Counted from the first letter of the stretch, positions 1 to 13,446 are shown. The stretch: DNA of 64,000 nt from Trileptium ribeirensis (GCA_030248225.1 JASANE010018331.1:1-64000), one strand, 5' to 3'. Numbers and translations: made by a program. The notes: generated by a model not told the origin, from the letters alone.

Positions 1-614
1 GGCTATAATTTCCGAGGTTTGGACTAGCCAGGAACACACACTATTTTGTGCAAAAGCCCACGCTTTGTGCAGTGATTAAAAACGGACAGCTCCGAAATTT
101 TCCAATAATTGTCGAGTACTCCAGTTTTAATTATACTGCTCTCAGCAGTGTTGCAACTAAAGGTGTCGAGTGAACCACATAGATAGATATTTGTGTGAGG
201 CGAGTAGACCTAGATGGTCCATTTTGCATTTAGTGAACCACATAAGTGAAAATGTAAAATGCTGTCGGCCTTTAGGATTTAGATTATCTGGTTATGAAAA
301 ATGCGCGGAAATGGTGTATAGAGATATAAATAGGGGCAATGTTTACAATTTTTGAAAACACATCCATCCAGTGATTAGTATTGCCACAAACCACAACTTT
401 TTGCGCAGTCAATGTTATTTTTTGAAGAAACCATGCTTATTTTGATGCAACAAACCGCGACAATTTATTATCAGTCGCCTTGCGAGCGAACGAGCGACGA
501 GCAAATTATAAGATTTTATATTAAAATGCTATTTTCATAGACGAAGATAAGGGCGAATAACGAACGAGCAACGGTCAACTGTGGCGAGTACTGTATAAGT
601 ACTGGTATTTTGTC

Positions 615-954
615 CTGGCCTATCCACAGTAGGCGAAGAAACCCAATGTTTCAAAATCCTTCATGCTATTGGGATATTCCCCATGTCCGTCACCCCACTA
701 GGCCGAAACACCATGTTCAACTAAATTCCAAATTTTTTGCGTCTCACAATTATATTAACTACCGCTATTTCCAATGCTATATCGTCGTTTTATAGCTTGG
801 AAATACATTCACGGCAGCAAAACTACATGAAAATATGAAAATATTTAGTATTTTTAAGTAAATTTACTCCCCCACTTCTAAATTTCCCACGAGAACAAAA
901 CTTAGGAGCCCCACCGAAGGCCCTAAACTTTTCGGAGGGCTGTGGACAAGCCAG
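615..954 (+). mobile_element. Short inverted-repeat transposon (MITE), copy 1
   Basis: 340 bp bounded by CTGGCCTATCCACAG and its near inverse CTGTGGACAAGCCAG. It is flanked on both sides by TTGTC, a 5-bp target-site duplication. The interior has a CCCCATGTCCGTC..CCCCACT block near the left end and CTTTTCGGAGGG near the right end, shared with the copies at 28298 and 30210. No coding capacity; the short open frame inside is incidental. Confidence 0.85.
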
Positions 955-1724
955 TTGTCTTTTGGTCATGATGGGTACTTCCGAGTGTTAAATATGTAAT
1001 TTAGGGAGATGCGCACAGTTATATTGAGTATTAAGTCACAAAATGAGCGACCGAATATCATGCATGTTGCTTGAACAGTTGAGAAGATAAAACGCGATAT
1101 TGTTGCGCTAGTACATAGAAGAAAAATTATTCGACAGAATGAGACCAAAATATATAGTGCGAGGTGTTGCAGAAGTATTACCATTTTCGTATATTTTGGT
1201 GACATATTCCCATCAGTAAGCCCGTTTATAGTAAGAAATATCGCATAGCATACAGTCTTATTATTTGTTCTAGAAAATGAGCCCAATTTGACTTAAATAT
1301 ATACACCGATTGTTTCGCGCCAAACTATAGGGCACATAATACAGATTTGAAGCTTTCACACGAGCTAATAATTAATTCTCCCAGGCAAAGTTGCGTTATG
1401 ACACTGTAAAACCCCATCACAAATACTGTTAAATTCCATCACTGTCACGGTTAGTAAGAACAACACATATTTGTAGACCTTACACTATGGCAGATCGCAT
1501 GGTTACGAATTAGATACACTACGGACAGTGGCTACGTACATTTATGTTTCACAAAAATGCCAATGTTTTCACAATGATAGATAATATAGCACTCAAATTC
1601 AACACTCAATCAGAATAGATTATCCCCTGGGCACGTGATTAGGGAACCCTTTCCCGTTGACCGCTCCCGTGTTTATTTTTCTTCGTTTTCGTTTTCGTAG
1701 ACGGCTGCCCACCTATATACATTT

Positions 1725-2240
1725 ATATGTCTGTCTACAATTCTATTATATGTTAATATAAAATATTATTAATATAGGTGGTTAACTTATAAATTTAGTA
1801 TTAAAACTGTAGTAATTAGCATATTTAGTAAATAGTAACCAATAAAGTATAATTTATATATACACATATATACATATTCATATGTATATAGTATATATGT
1901 ATATTTATCTGATAGATTTATCAATTTAATATAAGAGTATGAATATACTGATTAGGTAAATACAGTTAACAATATATATAAATTTAATGCTAAAATATAG
2001 TTTATCAATATAGCATTTTACACTATGCAATAACTAAATTATTTTATAAATATTAACTAATACAACAAATATATTTTTATATGTATATATATGAATATTT
2101 ATATATCTGTCTAGCAGGTTATTTAGTAATAAAATAAAATACTCAATGGTTAGTATTAAAATTTTATATATTAAGTAAACCTTTAGTAAATTAATTTTAA
2201 CAATTTAATACTAATTATTACATATATTGGGATTAATTTT
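1725..2240. repeat. AT-rich low-complexity block
   Basis: Dominated by ATATATA, TATAAAT and TTAGTA words on both strands with almost no G or C. No gene. A similar block occupies 6735-7345. Confidence 0.85.
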
Positions 2241-2639
2241 TGGTAGAAAATTTGGGTTTTGGGCAGATAACAGCTAATAGGATTTTGCTGTCTTGAAAAT
2301 TGGGGCAAATCGACGATTTTGGTGACCCAAGCAAAAACGGGATGGTTGCAAAAATTTGGATCCCACCATATTAACGAGCGTTTTAATTACCCTTAATCCC
2401 AAAGGAATTTCCTTTGGCTTGGGAACGCCACTCTTTAGGTGCTTCATTTGAGCCCTAAGGTCCGGCAAAGCTGATACATAAATTACAAAGAATTTAAACC
2501 CGAGCGGAGTAAAATCCGCTCAACGTTTGTACAAATGTACACAGTAACACAGAGTTAGATATATTTAATATAATATGCATTTTAAGATTTACATATAAAT
2601 TGCATTTAGTAGCGTTTCCTCTCTTTTAGTTTCATCATT

Positions 2640-4590
2640 ACAGCATGGCTGTATCGGAGTTGCTAAGCTCCGATACGCCGTCGCTGCCATTGCAGTATAT
2701 ATTAAATTTACTAGTGTTGGTAAGTTTAATTAGAGACGACAAACTTTTTGTATATAAATTTTAGCAGCATCAGGAGATGCTATGTCGGGTCTGTCGGGCC
2801 ATGACCCAACCGGTCAGTTTTGCGTACGACCAGGTCGTCAGAAATCAAAACCAAGATGTAGTCCACTCTCTGTGCAAATTTTCATTGAGAAAGAATGCCA
2901 ATATTTTAAGAAATTCTAAATTTTAGGTTTACCAGGCAATTTCATTAGGTTGGGCTATCAACCTCGTTCAAAACATGATACCATTTAATACACCTTCCAT
3001 ACGGAGATTTCCTTACGGTTGCGATGACCGCTGAATACCAGTGTACGAATCCGTTTTAATAACTGGCAAAAGCGAAAATTTAACTAAATTTCTATAAGGA
3101 TTGGAGCGGTTAAGGAATGGGGCATTTTGGTATCTTCTGTGCCATTTTTCCATTCTGGGGCAAGTGCGGACTCCGTACGAGTCAGAGATTAGGGTATTAA
3201 CCCTAAGGTGAGTATTAGCCAGTTAGAATAATTCCTAACACCTGTCCAGTGCTCTCAAATTGACATAAGAATCATGCATCTGTATGATATAACTATATAA
3301 TTTACATGAAGAGACAGATTAGTAGAGAGTGATTAATTCTGGGGCAAGTGCGGATTCCATACGAGTCAGCAATTAGGGTATTAACCCTTAGGTGAGTATT
3401 ACCCAGTTAGAATAATTCTTAACAACTGCCCCATGCCCTCAAATTGACATATGAATCATGCATCTGCATGATATAACTATGTAATTTGTATGAAGTGACA
3501 GATTAGTAGAGAGCGATTAAATTGCCACGTAGCGATTCCTGTTGACGCATGGTTCGTCAGTTAGGACTGCACCGTCCTTACACAGGCACCATCACTTCGC
3601 AGAGATGACGATCTGCCCGATCAAATGATTCCGCTTTGAGAAATACAGTTTAGACATACGAACCATTAAGAACCAGTTAAATAGGTTGGAATTCAAATCT
3701 GGTTGAGCTCGTGAAATTGGGGATAGCGCCACAGTACATCATTGCTTCGGTAGCTCAACCGTAGTTCTCCTCGCTTTCGATAGAGGATTAGTTGCATATA
3801 ACAATACTCAGTTTAAAAAATACACGTTGGCCAACTTATATGTTTAACAACCCGTGAAAAATTCACATTGAAAAGAATAGATCTATCTTAAGACACTTTA
3901 GGTACTACACTCCAAAACTCCGCTGTCATCGATACTGGGATTAATGTATCGAAATTTTTAGAGCTCCGAACTATTTAGAAATTTCCCCTTATACTTTCTC
4001 GTTGTTTACTATTCCCAAGCTAGCGACTAAGAATATGACTTGGCAAAAATTAATAATTGACAAATTAGCTTTAGGTTCGAGGAAAAAGCTTGTTCTTCGA
4101 ATCTCTAATTGGTAGCATAGTCGTGATTTAAATTAGCAGTATTATTTAATTTCAATTGCAGTATTTGGATAACATTTAATTCCGACCTTTACTTAGTGGT
4201 AACAACCACAACATCTTTTAAGTGGCGACGTAGCAACGCCACTGTCATGCTATCAGGAACCCAACCCTAGGACTTAAGCTATAATTTCAAAAGAACCCGT
4301 AAATCTCAAGTCTCTGTCTATCCTAAAGTTCATAATTGTATCCTCTCCCCTTTGGACTAAAAAGAAAACTTAGGAAAAAATTTATTTCCTTGCCAAATTT
4401 TATTCATCAGGATTCTTGCAGTAGATTGCGAGAGCCCATGCTTTTTGTCAGGAATCAAGAAAACGATTCCGCCGAACTAGCTTTTAGGCTTCAGACCATT
4501 TACCGAGTCTAAAATACCGAAATATTTTCATTTCAGTACCCTTCCCTGGATCAGACTCGATCTAGCACCTTCGTAAAATACAAAATACCA
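2640..4590 (+). repeat. Diverged long direct repeat, copy A
   Basis: Collinear landmarks are shared with 8980-11025: CTCCGATACGC followed by GTTGGTAA, a block around CTGTGCAAA..GAGAAAG, ACTGCCCCATGCCC at 3424, TTCATTGCTTCGG-like sequence near 3740, and CAGACTCGATCTAGC at 4550. Identity is modest, roughly two thirds by eye. No coding frame survives. It could be an old transposable element or a segmental duplication. Confidence 0.65.
3153..3520 (+). repeat. Two-copy tandem repeat, 184-bp unit
   Basis: A unit beginning TTCTGGGGCAAGTGCGGA at 3153 repeats at 3337 with scattered substitutions. Each copy contains TTAGGGTATTAACCCT and ends AGTAGAGAG(T/C)GATTAA. It falls in the longer diverged duplicated segment described at 2640-4590. 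Confidence 0.9.
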
Positions 4591-4644
4591 CAAAATTTCT
4601 CTGATAAAAGTAAATATTAATTTCCACAAGGTTAATAAGCTAGG

Positions 4645-5620
4645 AATTGTATATGTAACAGATCCATGCTGGATCGTTGCGAGACACAGCATTAATCTTG
4701 GACACATCCTAACGGTCAACATTTATGAATTCAGCTAAGGATATCTCCCTAAGGGGACTACCCTACGTGAATGGCTCCGAAAAGATACGAAGCCATTTCC
4801 CCTCATCAATATATTTATGTGTACAATTGGAATAGACTTGCAATTGATGATCTTTTGTACCCAACAAAACCGCGTGTCAAATTTCCAATTATAAGCGAAC
4901 CAAACGCGCGAGTCCCGTTAGTCGCCTCAGTTATAATAACCGTGTACATCGCAAATCAGGAATCGCCAGGCCCGATAGTCTCGCTATGTAACTATGTATT
5001 TTTAACACTTCGGTCTGCACCGCCGACGTTTTGGGTGTTCAAAATGGGTATTGTTACTATATTCATGAACGGATAATTGTTGTATTACTATTGCTGTTTT
5101 TTGTTGTACGATACCGTTCGTTTTGCCATAAAGGCATTCATTGGCGTATTTGATTTGCATATTATTATTCGTAGCATATCGTTTGTCTGCCATAAAGGAA
5201 CCCATTTGACTTGTACATTATAACCATTATCATATCTTATCGATCATAATTATGTCTACCAGTTTATATCGTTGTTCTTACACATGCACGTTACATTTGG
5301 TAACTTGACTGTACTGATGCCGTGTATCCGATTTGTATCCTTTATCGTATGTGTTTAGCTATAACTGTATATGTATCCATCGCACCATATTTATACAGAT
5401 TTCTTTGTATTTTTTTCATTGATTATAAATGATTCCATAAAGGCACATGCCTGTATGTAATTTCTTTGTACTTTGATGATCTTCCCATGATGATCGTTGT
5501 ATTTTGCTGTACCTTTGATATTCGTAATTGTAGAGGTGTATGCGTTCGTGAGCAACCCGTTCTTGATTAGGTTGATTTTTAGAGAAGAGTCAGCGACTTT
5601 GCGCATATAAATTAGCACTT
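4645..5620 (-). repeat. Dispersed repeat with degenerate Asn/Tyr-rich reading
   Basis: It begins with ATGTAACAGATCCATGCTGG and GATCGTTGCGAGAC, near-identical to 33467-33498, followed in both places by a similar (G)GCAACATT-like stretch. The following 600 bp is TGT/TAT-rich on the plus strand; on the minus strand it reads as broken Asn/Gln/Tyr-rich peptide. A weaker relative lies at 11400-12060. No intact gene. Confidence 0.45.
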
Positions 5621-6734
5621 CTTATAGGTACAAACGTTCGGGTGTGGCGAGCTCAAGCCCCGCCAATAAGTAGGACGGTACAGCTCCCCGGAATTATGTG
5701 ATATTTATAGTGAAAGACAGTCCTACCCGCGAATGGAACCTCGAGATTTTGTCGTTTTCTGGTAGCAAAGATTGGCCGTGACGGAACCCCGTCACAACCG
5801 TCCTCGTGAGTGAGGACCACAAAAAATTATTGGCTGTTCGCCCTATAGCGAGAAGCAAAGTGGTGAAATTTCTAAAGTCTATAAGTAAAACAGGCCGATA
5901 TTAAATTTACCAGTGTTGAAAAGTAAGCAAATCACTGATAAATTGTACAGATAAATAGAGTATCAGCTACCAGTGTTCATTTTTGCTGGCCAAGTTGGCT
6001 GATAAAACTAAAATGAAATTGCCAATTCCGAATACTCGGAATTGAGAGCTGCGGCACCGGCCCATAACTCCGGAACGGTTGAGTAATCGCAAATTAAGAG
6101 CTGAACTTTTTTACTAGAGAATTTTTCGACCTTTACATTGAGACCGGTCCGGTGGATATCCCATCACGATCCACGGACTTATTGTGAAATAACTACATAG
6201 GTATGACCGATATATCACATTTAATTGAATAACTTAACGAATAATTGACAAAGTATATATAGATGACATCGTTGGATTCCTTGCGATGAGGGTTTCATTT
6301 GAGCCCGGAACAGACCTGCAATGCCAACTTTTGGGTACAGTTTCCCTTGAAAATTTAGGAAATTATGCCACGATAGGTGTGTAACCCTCGTTAGGTTCCT
6401 CTCATCAAGTCCAGCACAAAAATATGCCCCTCAACCCTCAAAAAGGCAACACGACCCCGCGGGAGCCGCATAAACTCTTTAATCATTGGAAGCAATTTAT
6501 GATGGGATCGCCCGAGAGCCCACTTCCCCTCTTTTTCGTCGAAGAATTGACCTGTTACATATCAAAATGCTCGGATGGCAGAACCGATTCCGAATCCGAG
6601 ACCTGTTTGGCACTTTGGCCATCACTGAGGGAATGGGAAACTCTTTTTCGTTGTATACCCCTTGTTTGTTTACTTAAGCCGCGTCTCTTTTCTACGGACG
6701 CTGATCCCCAATATGCAAGAATACACATTTATAT

Positions 6735-7345
6735 GTAGATGAAACACACATTTTCAGTATTAACTTTATATTCACACTGAGTCAACAATTAAACTGATAT
6801 TAAATTTATATAAAATTTGGCTTTTAGTAGTCCACAGGTAGATGTGTCGTTACTTCTTTGCAGTTTAGCAGGCCGTTGAGCTGGTACATTCTTATAAACA
6901 AGTTGATATAAATCTGATCGCTAGTTTGATACTGACTTTATATAAAACTTTATATAACGTTAGACCAGTTAGCTGACAATTGATATTGAAGCGCGGTTTA
7001 ATAAGCATTTAAGTAAATAAGCTTGACCTTTCAAGCTTAATATAAAATTGATATTAAATTTATAAGCTAAATTTCGTTAACATAAACTTGGCAAGCTTTA
7101 TATATAAATTTGAAATTTCAAATTATAGTAATACAAATTATATGCAAAGTATAGGGTTTGATTTACCAGTAAAATAGCGGTCATCTCGGAGGACAAGAAT
7201 AAACTAAGAAAACGCGCTATGGATTCCACAGATCGATTGATTGATTAAACATTAAGTTAATATAAAGTTTAATATAAATTTATAAACATTTTATATAAAA
7301 GGGCAATAAATCATTTAAATTATATATAAATTTGTTATGAAATCG
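6735..7345. repeat. AT-rich block with recurrent TATAAATTTAT words
   Basis: TTAATATAAA, ATATAAATTTAT and GATATTAAATTTATA recur many times. No coding signal. It lies just upstream of the promoter-like site at 7493-7558. Confidence 0.75.
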
Positions 7346-7492
7346 GTCCAAATTTAGGACAGATAAGAAAATTTGCATTTAAGCTTAATTTTAGTTTAGA
7401 AATTGGGGTAAATCGTCATAAAAGTGCTGACAAAGCAATCTTAATAAAATTTTAATGGCCCCATAAATCAATTAAATTGCCCAAAATTTAGC

Positions 7493-7693
7493 TATTTAAG
7501 CAGCACCGATCAAACTCACGAGCTTCAGTTTGACTTCGGCAGCGCAGAGTGCGGTCGGTTTGTAGAGCGGCTCTGCTGCTCTTCAAATTAATCGTATCGT
7601 TGTTTCTTGTTTAGTAATTCTCATTTCTTCTCGCTTTCTTGGTTTTGACTTTGCTTATGGACAAGCCGCGGATGGTCGAACAAGTGGATCCAA
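7493..7693 (+). promoter_or_regulatory. Promoter-like site with a possible first exon
   Basis: TATTTAA at 7493-7499 is followed 34 bp later by TCAGTT (7525-7530), an initiator-like motif. GGTCG at 7553-7557 sits where a downstream promoter element would be. At 7657 an ATG opens MDKPRMVEQVDP and reaches a donor-like A|GTACGT at 7694. The combination is the classic arthropod-type or retroelement-type core promoter. I found no second exon, so this is only a candidate and may belong to an old transposon. Confidence 0.3.
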
Positions 7694-8979
7694 GTACGTA
7701 ACTGTGGATAGGGAGGGAGTTAGTAATAGTTACGATTTACTGATATTAGGTAAGCTAGGTCCGGAGACCAGTAGACTTACGATAGGACGGACAGTTAAGC
7801 TTTAGTGTTTACCAGTTAAAGACTTCCCATCCACACATTCCGTTTACAAGTTAGCCCGGCTTGTGCTGGCGGGTCCCGCAAAGCCATGGCCTTGATTAGC
7901 CGTCAGATTAGTCAGTTAGGTAGTCGAAGTCATGATGAACCTCCCGTGTTCATTGAGTTAAGGCACAAATAAGCACAACACTCGCGCATAGACCTGTTTT
8001 ACATGATTCCCTGAGTCGAGTTAGGATTTGAAATACAACCTATGAACCGACCGAAGTTAAATAAAATATTCTTTTGATGAGTACCTGGAATGAAACTACT
8101 TACTATGCTTGGCCCTGCTTTCAACATCGAGTTTTAATAAGCGATTTTACTGATGCGATGACTTAAGTAAGCGCAAAGCCGCTCGTGTATGCTTATCGCT
8201 GGAAATCCGAACCAAATTATTTTTTCCAGGACAAGGTTCCAATTTTGTAGAGATTTTAGTAGGATGTTGGTAGTGACCGACGCTTTTAAACAGAGCCTAA
8301 AATGTAATCGACACACAACTGGACTTGGTACCCCGATGCCGTGAGAGTGAAACCGCTCATTCTGAGTGAAAACTTGCGCATAACTTTAAAATTACTCCAG
8401 TAATTTTGTGGAAACTTTGATCGTTTATTCGTAGGAATGTTTGCCACCGAACGCAACTTTAAAATTTAGCAATGTCTTGTCGGAATCATAAACCCGACGA
8501 CCCTAAAGGTGCTTGCCCCTAGCGTGATCGCAAATTTAGAATATTTCGAAATTCCCTTCAGGAATTCCGCTTAAATTTTGTTACCTTATTGCAGTGTATG
8601 CGGTCTTTCCAATCAGACTTTAAGATCGGTAGAACCTGACCGGGTTCGTGTGCCCGGCGACCCGACAGGGGTCTGCCCCTACCTAAAACTTCGAATGTTT
8701 ATAGCTCAAAATTGCATGCAGGAATTTTGAAGATTTTTACGGTACAAATAGAGGCCCGTTAGACCTTCCATTTGCACTATTGGGCCGGCAAAGCCGTGGC
8801 CCGTTCAAAAATTATTAAAAATATACACGGAGCCCAAAATCCGCTCATGGTCTGCACTAATTTCACAGGTTTCTTCCCAGTATAAGTGTTTTCATAGTAG
8901 GTTTTGGTTTAGCTTTAGCAGAGTATTTTTAACATTTTCGGTTTTGTTTCTCTTTACTCTGTGTATAATAGTCAAGAAT

Positions 8980-11025
8980 GCAGCACGAAGGCTATCGAAG
9001 TCTTGAAACTCCGATACGCTGTCGCAGCAATGACAATATCAAATTTACCAGAGTTGGTAAATTTGAAGGCAGTGGCATAATTTTTGTATATAAAAGTTAG
9101 GGATATCGCTAGACGCGATATCGGGTCTATCGGGTCCTGGCCCGACGGACCAATTTTTAGAAGGACAGTTGAGTTCATGCCGTTCCCAGCCCCTGTGCAA
9201 AACTTCATAGAGAAAGGCAGGCAAATTATCGAGAAATTCGAATTTATAGGTTTGCCCCACCATTTAGATGTATTGAGCTAGGAGTATCGATCAAAACCAA
9301 GAGAGAGCTCAGTGAACGAATAGTGTTGGCCGAGCCAACGTTAATAGGCGAAGTTGTTACGGTTGTACCGACAACCGGATATGTCGTTTAAGGACATGTT
9401 TTAATAAGTAGAAAGCTTTGGACAAACTTTATCAGCCATTAGAGCTCTTTTTCGCGAGCCGTTTTTAGTTGAATTAACGAAAGCTCAAGTATTTTCAGAG
9501 TAATGGCCCCCAAGGCATCGTCATTTATAGGTCTAGTCCCAAATAGCTTTTCGTTCAGTTGGATATAATTTTAACCACTGCCCCATGCCCCGAAGTTGAC
9601 ATAAATTTGCGCAATTGCAACGTATAGTCATACACCTTATACGGATTAAACTGACAGGCAGGACTTGCTTGTTTTATCGTAAATAAGGGACCCGCCTGAG
9701 CTCGTACCTCGTCCCACACTAGTAAAGTCGCGTCGTAGTGATGATGAGGGATCCAAAGCAATTGTAAAACAATTTATACTTCGAGAAATCGAGTTAGGAC
9801 ATCCACCTAGTTGAGAAAATTAGTTAAGTAAGCTAAGCCTTTTAGCCCGATTGAGTTTGTGGAAATTGGGAATAGCCCCAGTGCGGTTCATTGCTTCGGC
9901 ACGGGTCCACTTGCAAGCTCAACCGTAGCATTTCCCGTCTTAGAGTAAAGATTAATCGAGTATTTAATTCTCAAGCGTAGCAATTTAAACTTTAAATATG
10001 CATTTTCAAACATGTATGCGAATATACCAATAACCAAATCATGTTTAATTCCTATTCTTAAAAAACCATATCCGAATTTTGTCCATATATGTAATAATCT
10101 TGTTGAAATATCAAAAACTCAACACAAATCGTTTCAACATTTTAGTTTATTAGTTTAATAAACTGTACGTTGTGAGCTAAAGTTCACAGTTTCAGGAAGG
10201 TGCTGTGGAACTTGCACTGTCCTAGTTAGCAGCAAGCATTACATTTTCGGTTAAAACTCCAGATTATTTATCTGTTCTACTAATTTGGTACCAAAAATAT
10301 TGTTTCTGAAACAGTAACCCCGGCCCCGGCACCTAAATTTTACCTTTACCGGGGTCGGGGGTTCGACGTTGCCCCAGGCCGGGGCTAAATTTGCCCAGGG
10401 CCGTGGCTAAGCCCCGGTACATCCCTAATTTAAATATAGGACGAACCAAGAAATTAGTCAAGCTTTTGCCGAGCCATATATAGTGTCTCCGCACTGGACT
10501 GTTAATTATTGTGCTCGTGCGAAGATCCTTTATGCCGAAGTTGGGTGATAAAATTTGCACACAATACACTTGTGAACCCTTAGATCCGCGTCGAATTGTA
10601 GAGCATTACCATCAGTCTAATTATTTATGAACGCCGAGTTACATTTATACGATCGTATTAGCAATGAAAATTAAAGGCCGAAACAGCGCCTTCAACCCTT
10701 CCGTAAGTGCATGAAGAACCCATTTGGAACTCTACAATGGACTAAATAAATATATGCTGTAAATGAACCGAATAGCACCCAGCAGACCCATATTACGACG
10801 TGGAGTACCCGAATTAGTACTTCCAAGCTTAGTATTTAGGGATTAATTTTCTTTACCACATATGTTTCGGTGGTAGTTTTTCATAAGAATTTAGAGTATC
10901 GTTGCGCGGAACTGAGAGTAAACGAAGGTTCTTCGTGAACCCCGATTGAGACCCGAAATTGTTGATTTAGCCTTTTTCCCTAGATCCGACTCGATCCAGC
11001 GCCTTCTTAAAACTTGAAAATTTGG
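8980..11025 (+). repeat. Diverged long direct repeat, copy B
   Basis: Partner of copy A at an offset of 6.1-6.4 kb, with the same order of landmarks: CTCCGATACGC near 9008, ACTGCCCCATGCCC near 9576, TTCATTGCTTCGG near 9888, CCGACTCGATCCAGC near 10985. It lacks the 184-bp tandem duplication seen in copy A. Several frames of 60-80 codons occur but none is shared with copy A. Confidence 0.65.
10310..10425. repeat. GC-rich CCCCGG minisatellite-like block
   Basis: Repeated GCCCCGG, CCGGGGC and related words in both orientations, terminating near GGTACATCCCTAA. Related CCGG-rich patches occur at 41560-41630, 42930-43000, 44440-44520 and 45010-45130, so this is a dispersed simple repeat rather than a gene. 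Confidence 0.6.
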
Positions 11026-12742
11026 ACGTCAAATTAAACTATCAATATTCCTAGTGTTGATAAGTTACAATTAATGTACACAACCCGTTATAAATTTTAG
11101 GTGTAATTTTGTGTTAGGAAGATCTGAAAAGCTAGCAAATTCCGTCCCAATCTTTTTTCTACCGGGACCTCTAAGCCGCTTAGGAAAGATCTTACTCTGG
11201 CTATTCTGAATCTATTCTGGCTCATGATCGTAGACAAGAAATTGTCCACTTTTCGAATATATTTAGGTTGCAAATGAGTGTAGATTTAAACCTAAAAATA
11301 CGCGATTTGTAGTTAGTATTTCAAGCACACTTTCACAGGGACCTGGAACTACGATTAGCTTGTTGTACACTGTATTAGGGAAAATATTTGTACCCGCGAT
11401 ACGTTCATTCATACGTATGCGTGTAAGAAAGCAAACGTTACGCCGTCGTACCCAAACAAATTATAGGAGTAACCGTCGTAAACTAACAAACTTGCACCTA
11501 TTTCAATGTACATTCTTGCTCATATTGTACCTATATTGATTGTTAAATGATACCCTTGCTGATTTGTTATAACCTGTTGTATTATATACTATTTGTTGTT
11601 TTCACCGTATCAATATTCACGTATCGTGTATCATAGCCGTTGATCAGGATGAGCAAAATCAAACCCAAAATCCCACTGTGTACGCTTTAACCCGCATATC
11701 CGAAATTACCTGTTGTTTTGCCGCTTTTAGCTTACCTGAACCTATTGTTTAACCGGAGCACCCTAGTAGTAATACCAGCGAGTAGTTACTCGAATGACGC
11801 CTTGATAACTAACTGACCCCATCGTATCGTGTTACATATGTTTTCCGCCCCGTTTTCGAGTAAGATAAGCGCAGCTGTCGTTATGAAGATATAGGTCACG
11901 TCGTGATTTGAACCAGCTGTGAGAGTTCCAATGAAAAAGGCGATGACCCCGCCATGCCCTATGTGTTATCCCCCCGATTCCCTAATAGCGTACCGTACTG
12001 TTGTCGTATCGATTGTATTATCCTGTACGATACACTTATGTCTGTATACGACTTTGACTTATCAATAAACACTAACTCAAAAGCTGTGATGTCCGTGTGT
12101 TTTTCTGACCATTGTAGCGATACGCACTGAAGGCGTTTGAAATGGGTCACCCGTATCGACGACCCACGTTCAGGTTTGACATGCAGAAGAAGCAAGCCTT
12201 AGCGTGACTAGCCGATTCCTATTTATTATTATTAAGTGAGTACGACTTGTGTGACCTAAGAAAGGAAATTTTTACCCGAAAACAAACTTTCGCTGAACGT
12301 CCAAACAAGAAACCACGGGATCTGAGATTAAACGTCTAGGGATTTGTCGGACCGTAGAGGGGGCCACTGAGTAAATAAATTAATCGTTCAGGAAAGTAGA
12401 TAATCAGTCAATCCGAATACTTAACACACTTCCAGGTGGAACGATGATAGGGAATAGTGGTATGGTCTCTTTGGCCTGTGAGCAGGTGACGGAGCCAACC
12501 TCCCTAGGGACCTCAAAGGTAGTACCGCTTAGGCTACGTGCGCAACCGGTCCGGCAGGATCAGAACACATCCTGTGAAGCGATCCTGCGGTTTGCTAAGC
12601 TCCGTGGTCTCTTGGTACTGACCCGAACCAGAAATTGAAGCCTATTTGCTCCGCCCTCGAGGTTACGATAGCCGGGGTCGTATGGGCATTACGTTTTGGA
12701 AACGCGTAATGCAGCAGCGTCACGTGTTACATATACAAAACG

Positions 12743-13121
12743 TGCGGAGACATTTCTTAGGAAAATAACAACTTCGAGAGAATCTTAGGAGTTAGGAATT
12801 CGGTCCCGATTCACTTTTACCTGACCTATAAGCCGACAAATTTAATCTGACGGATATAAAAAATATGTGTTTAAAAATTAAGCATCGCAAAGGTATCACA
12901 AATAAACTATTCCGCTCATTATGACCAGCAAAGTGCGGAGACATTTCTTAGGAAAATAACAACTTCGAGAGACTCTTAGGAGTTAGGAATCCGGTCCCGA
13001 TTCACTTTTACCTGACCTATAAGCCGACAAATTTAAGCTGACGGATATAAAAATGTGTTTAAAAATTAAGCATCGCAAAGGTATCACAAGTACACTATTC
13101 CGCGCATTATAACCCGCAAAA
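12743..13121 (+). repeat. Two-copy tandem repeat, about 190-bp unit
   Basis: The unit starts TGCGGAGACATTTCTTAGG at 12743 and again at 12934. The copies differ by few substitutions and a short indel. The adjacent GC-rich stretch (12430-12720) is open on the plus strand for 64 codons, but I recognise no protein in it. Confidence 0.9.
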
Positions 13122-13369
13122 AAGACTTCACAATGTTCACAACATGGATTGAAAAATCTGAGCGACCGATAACGTTTATGGAATTAGCGTTGATGGAATT
13201 TTGAGCGTAGTCAGTGAAATGAGAGAAGCAAAGAATTTCTTACGACGTGCGTGGAATAGTGGTGAAATCTAAAATTAAGTTGTTAGGATGATGCGCATAA
13301 CCCAGTTTTGGCTGGGTAGATTCATTCACGCGATGCTTATTGAAAAGTTTGAAATCTCTACTGTGCCCT

Positions 13370-13446
13370 TTACTTAGGCGCAAAGCCCGATTCTGACATC
13401 TCCCCCTCCATCGAAGAAACGGACCGAAGGGGCTCCGGTCGGGCAC
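13370..13446 (-). CDS. Cav1: Candidate terminal coding exon of Cav1
   Basis: After a TTAG acceptor, two bases complete a Gly codon, then ARPEPLRSVSSMEGEMSESG and FAPK, then TAA. Phase matches the 13992-14229 exon. The acidic Ser/Glu/Met-rich end looks like a channel tail. Two cautions: the stop overlaps a possible donor (CTAA|GTAAAG), and another frame from the same acceptor stays open for 68 codons. A transcript is needed to fix the true C-terminus. Confidence 0.38.

Noticed and set aside
6424..6738. 104-codon frame in the 3' flank
   Set aside because: Two overlapping frames are open in the same stretch, neither with a known domain nor preserved in the duplicated copy.
7501..7600. GC-rich stretch as a tRNA gene
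   Set aside because: No A-box and B-box pair and no cloverleaf could be drawn.
12444..12638. 64-codon GC-rich frame on the plus strand
   Set aside because: The minus strand is also partly open, as expected in a GC-rich patch; no recognisable product or splice context.
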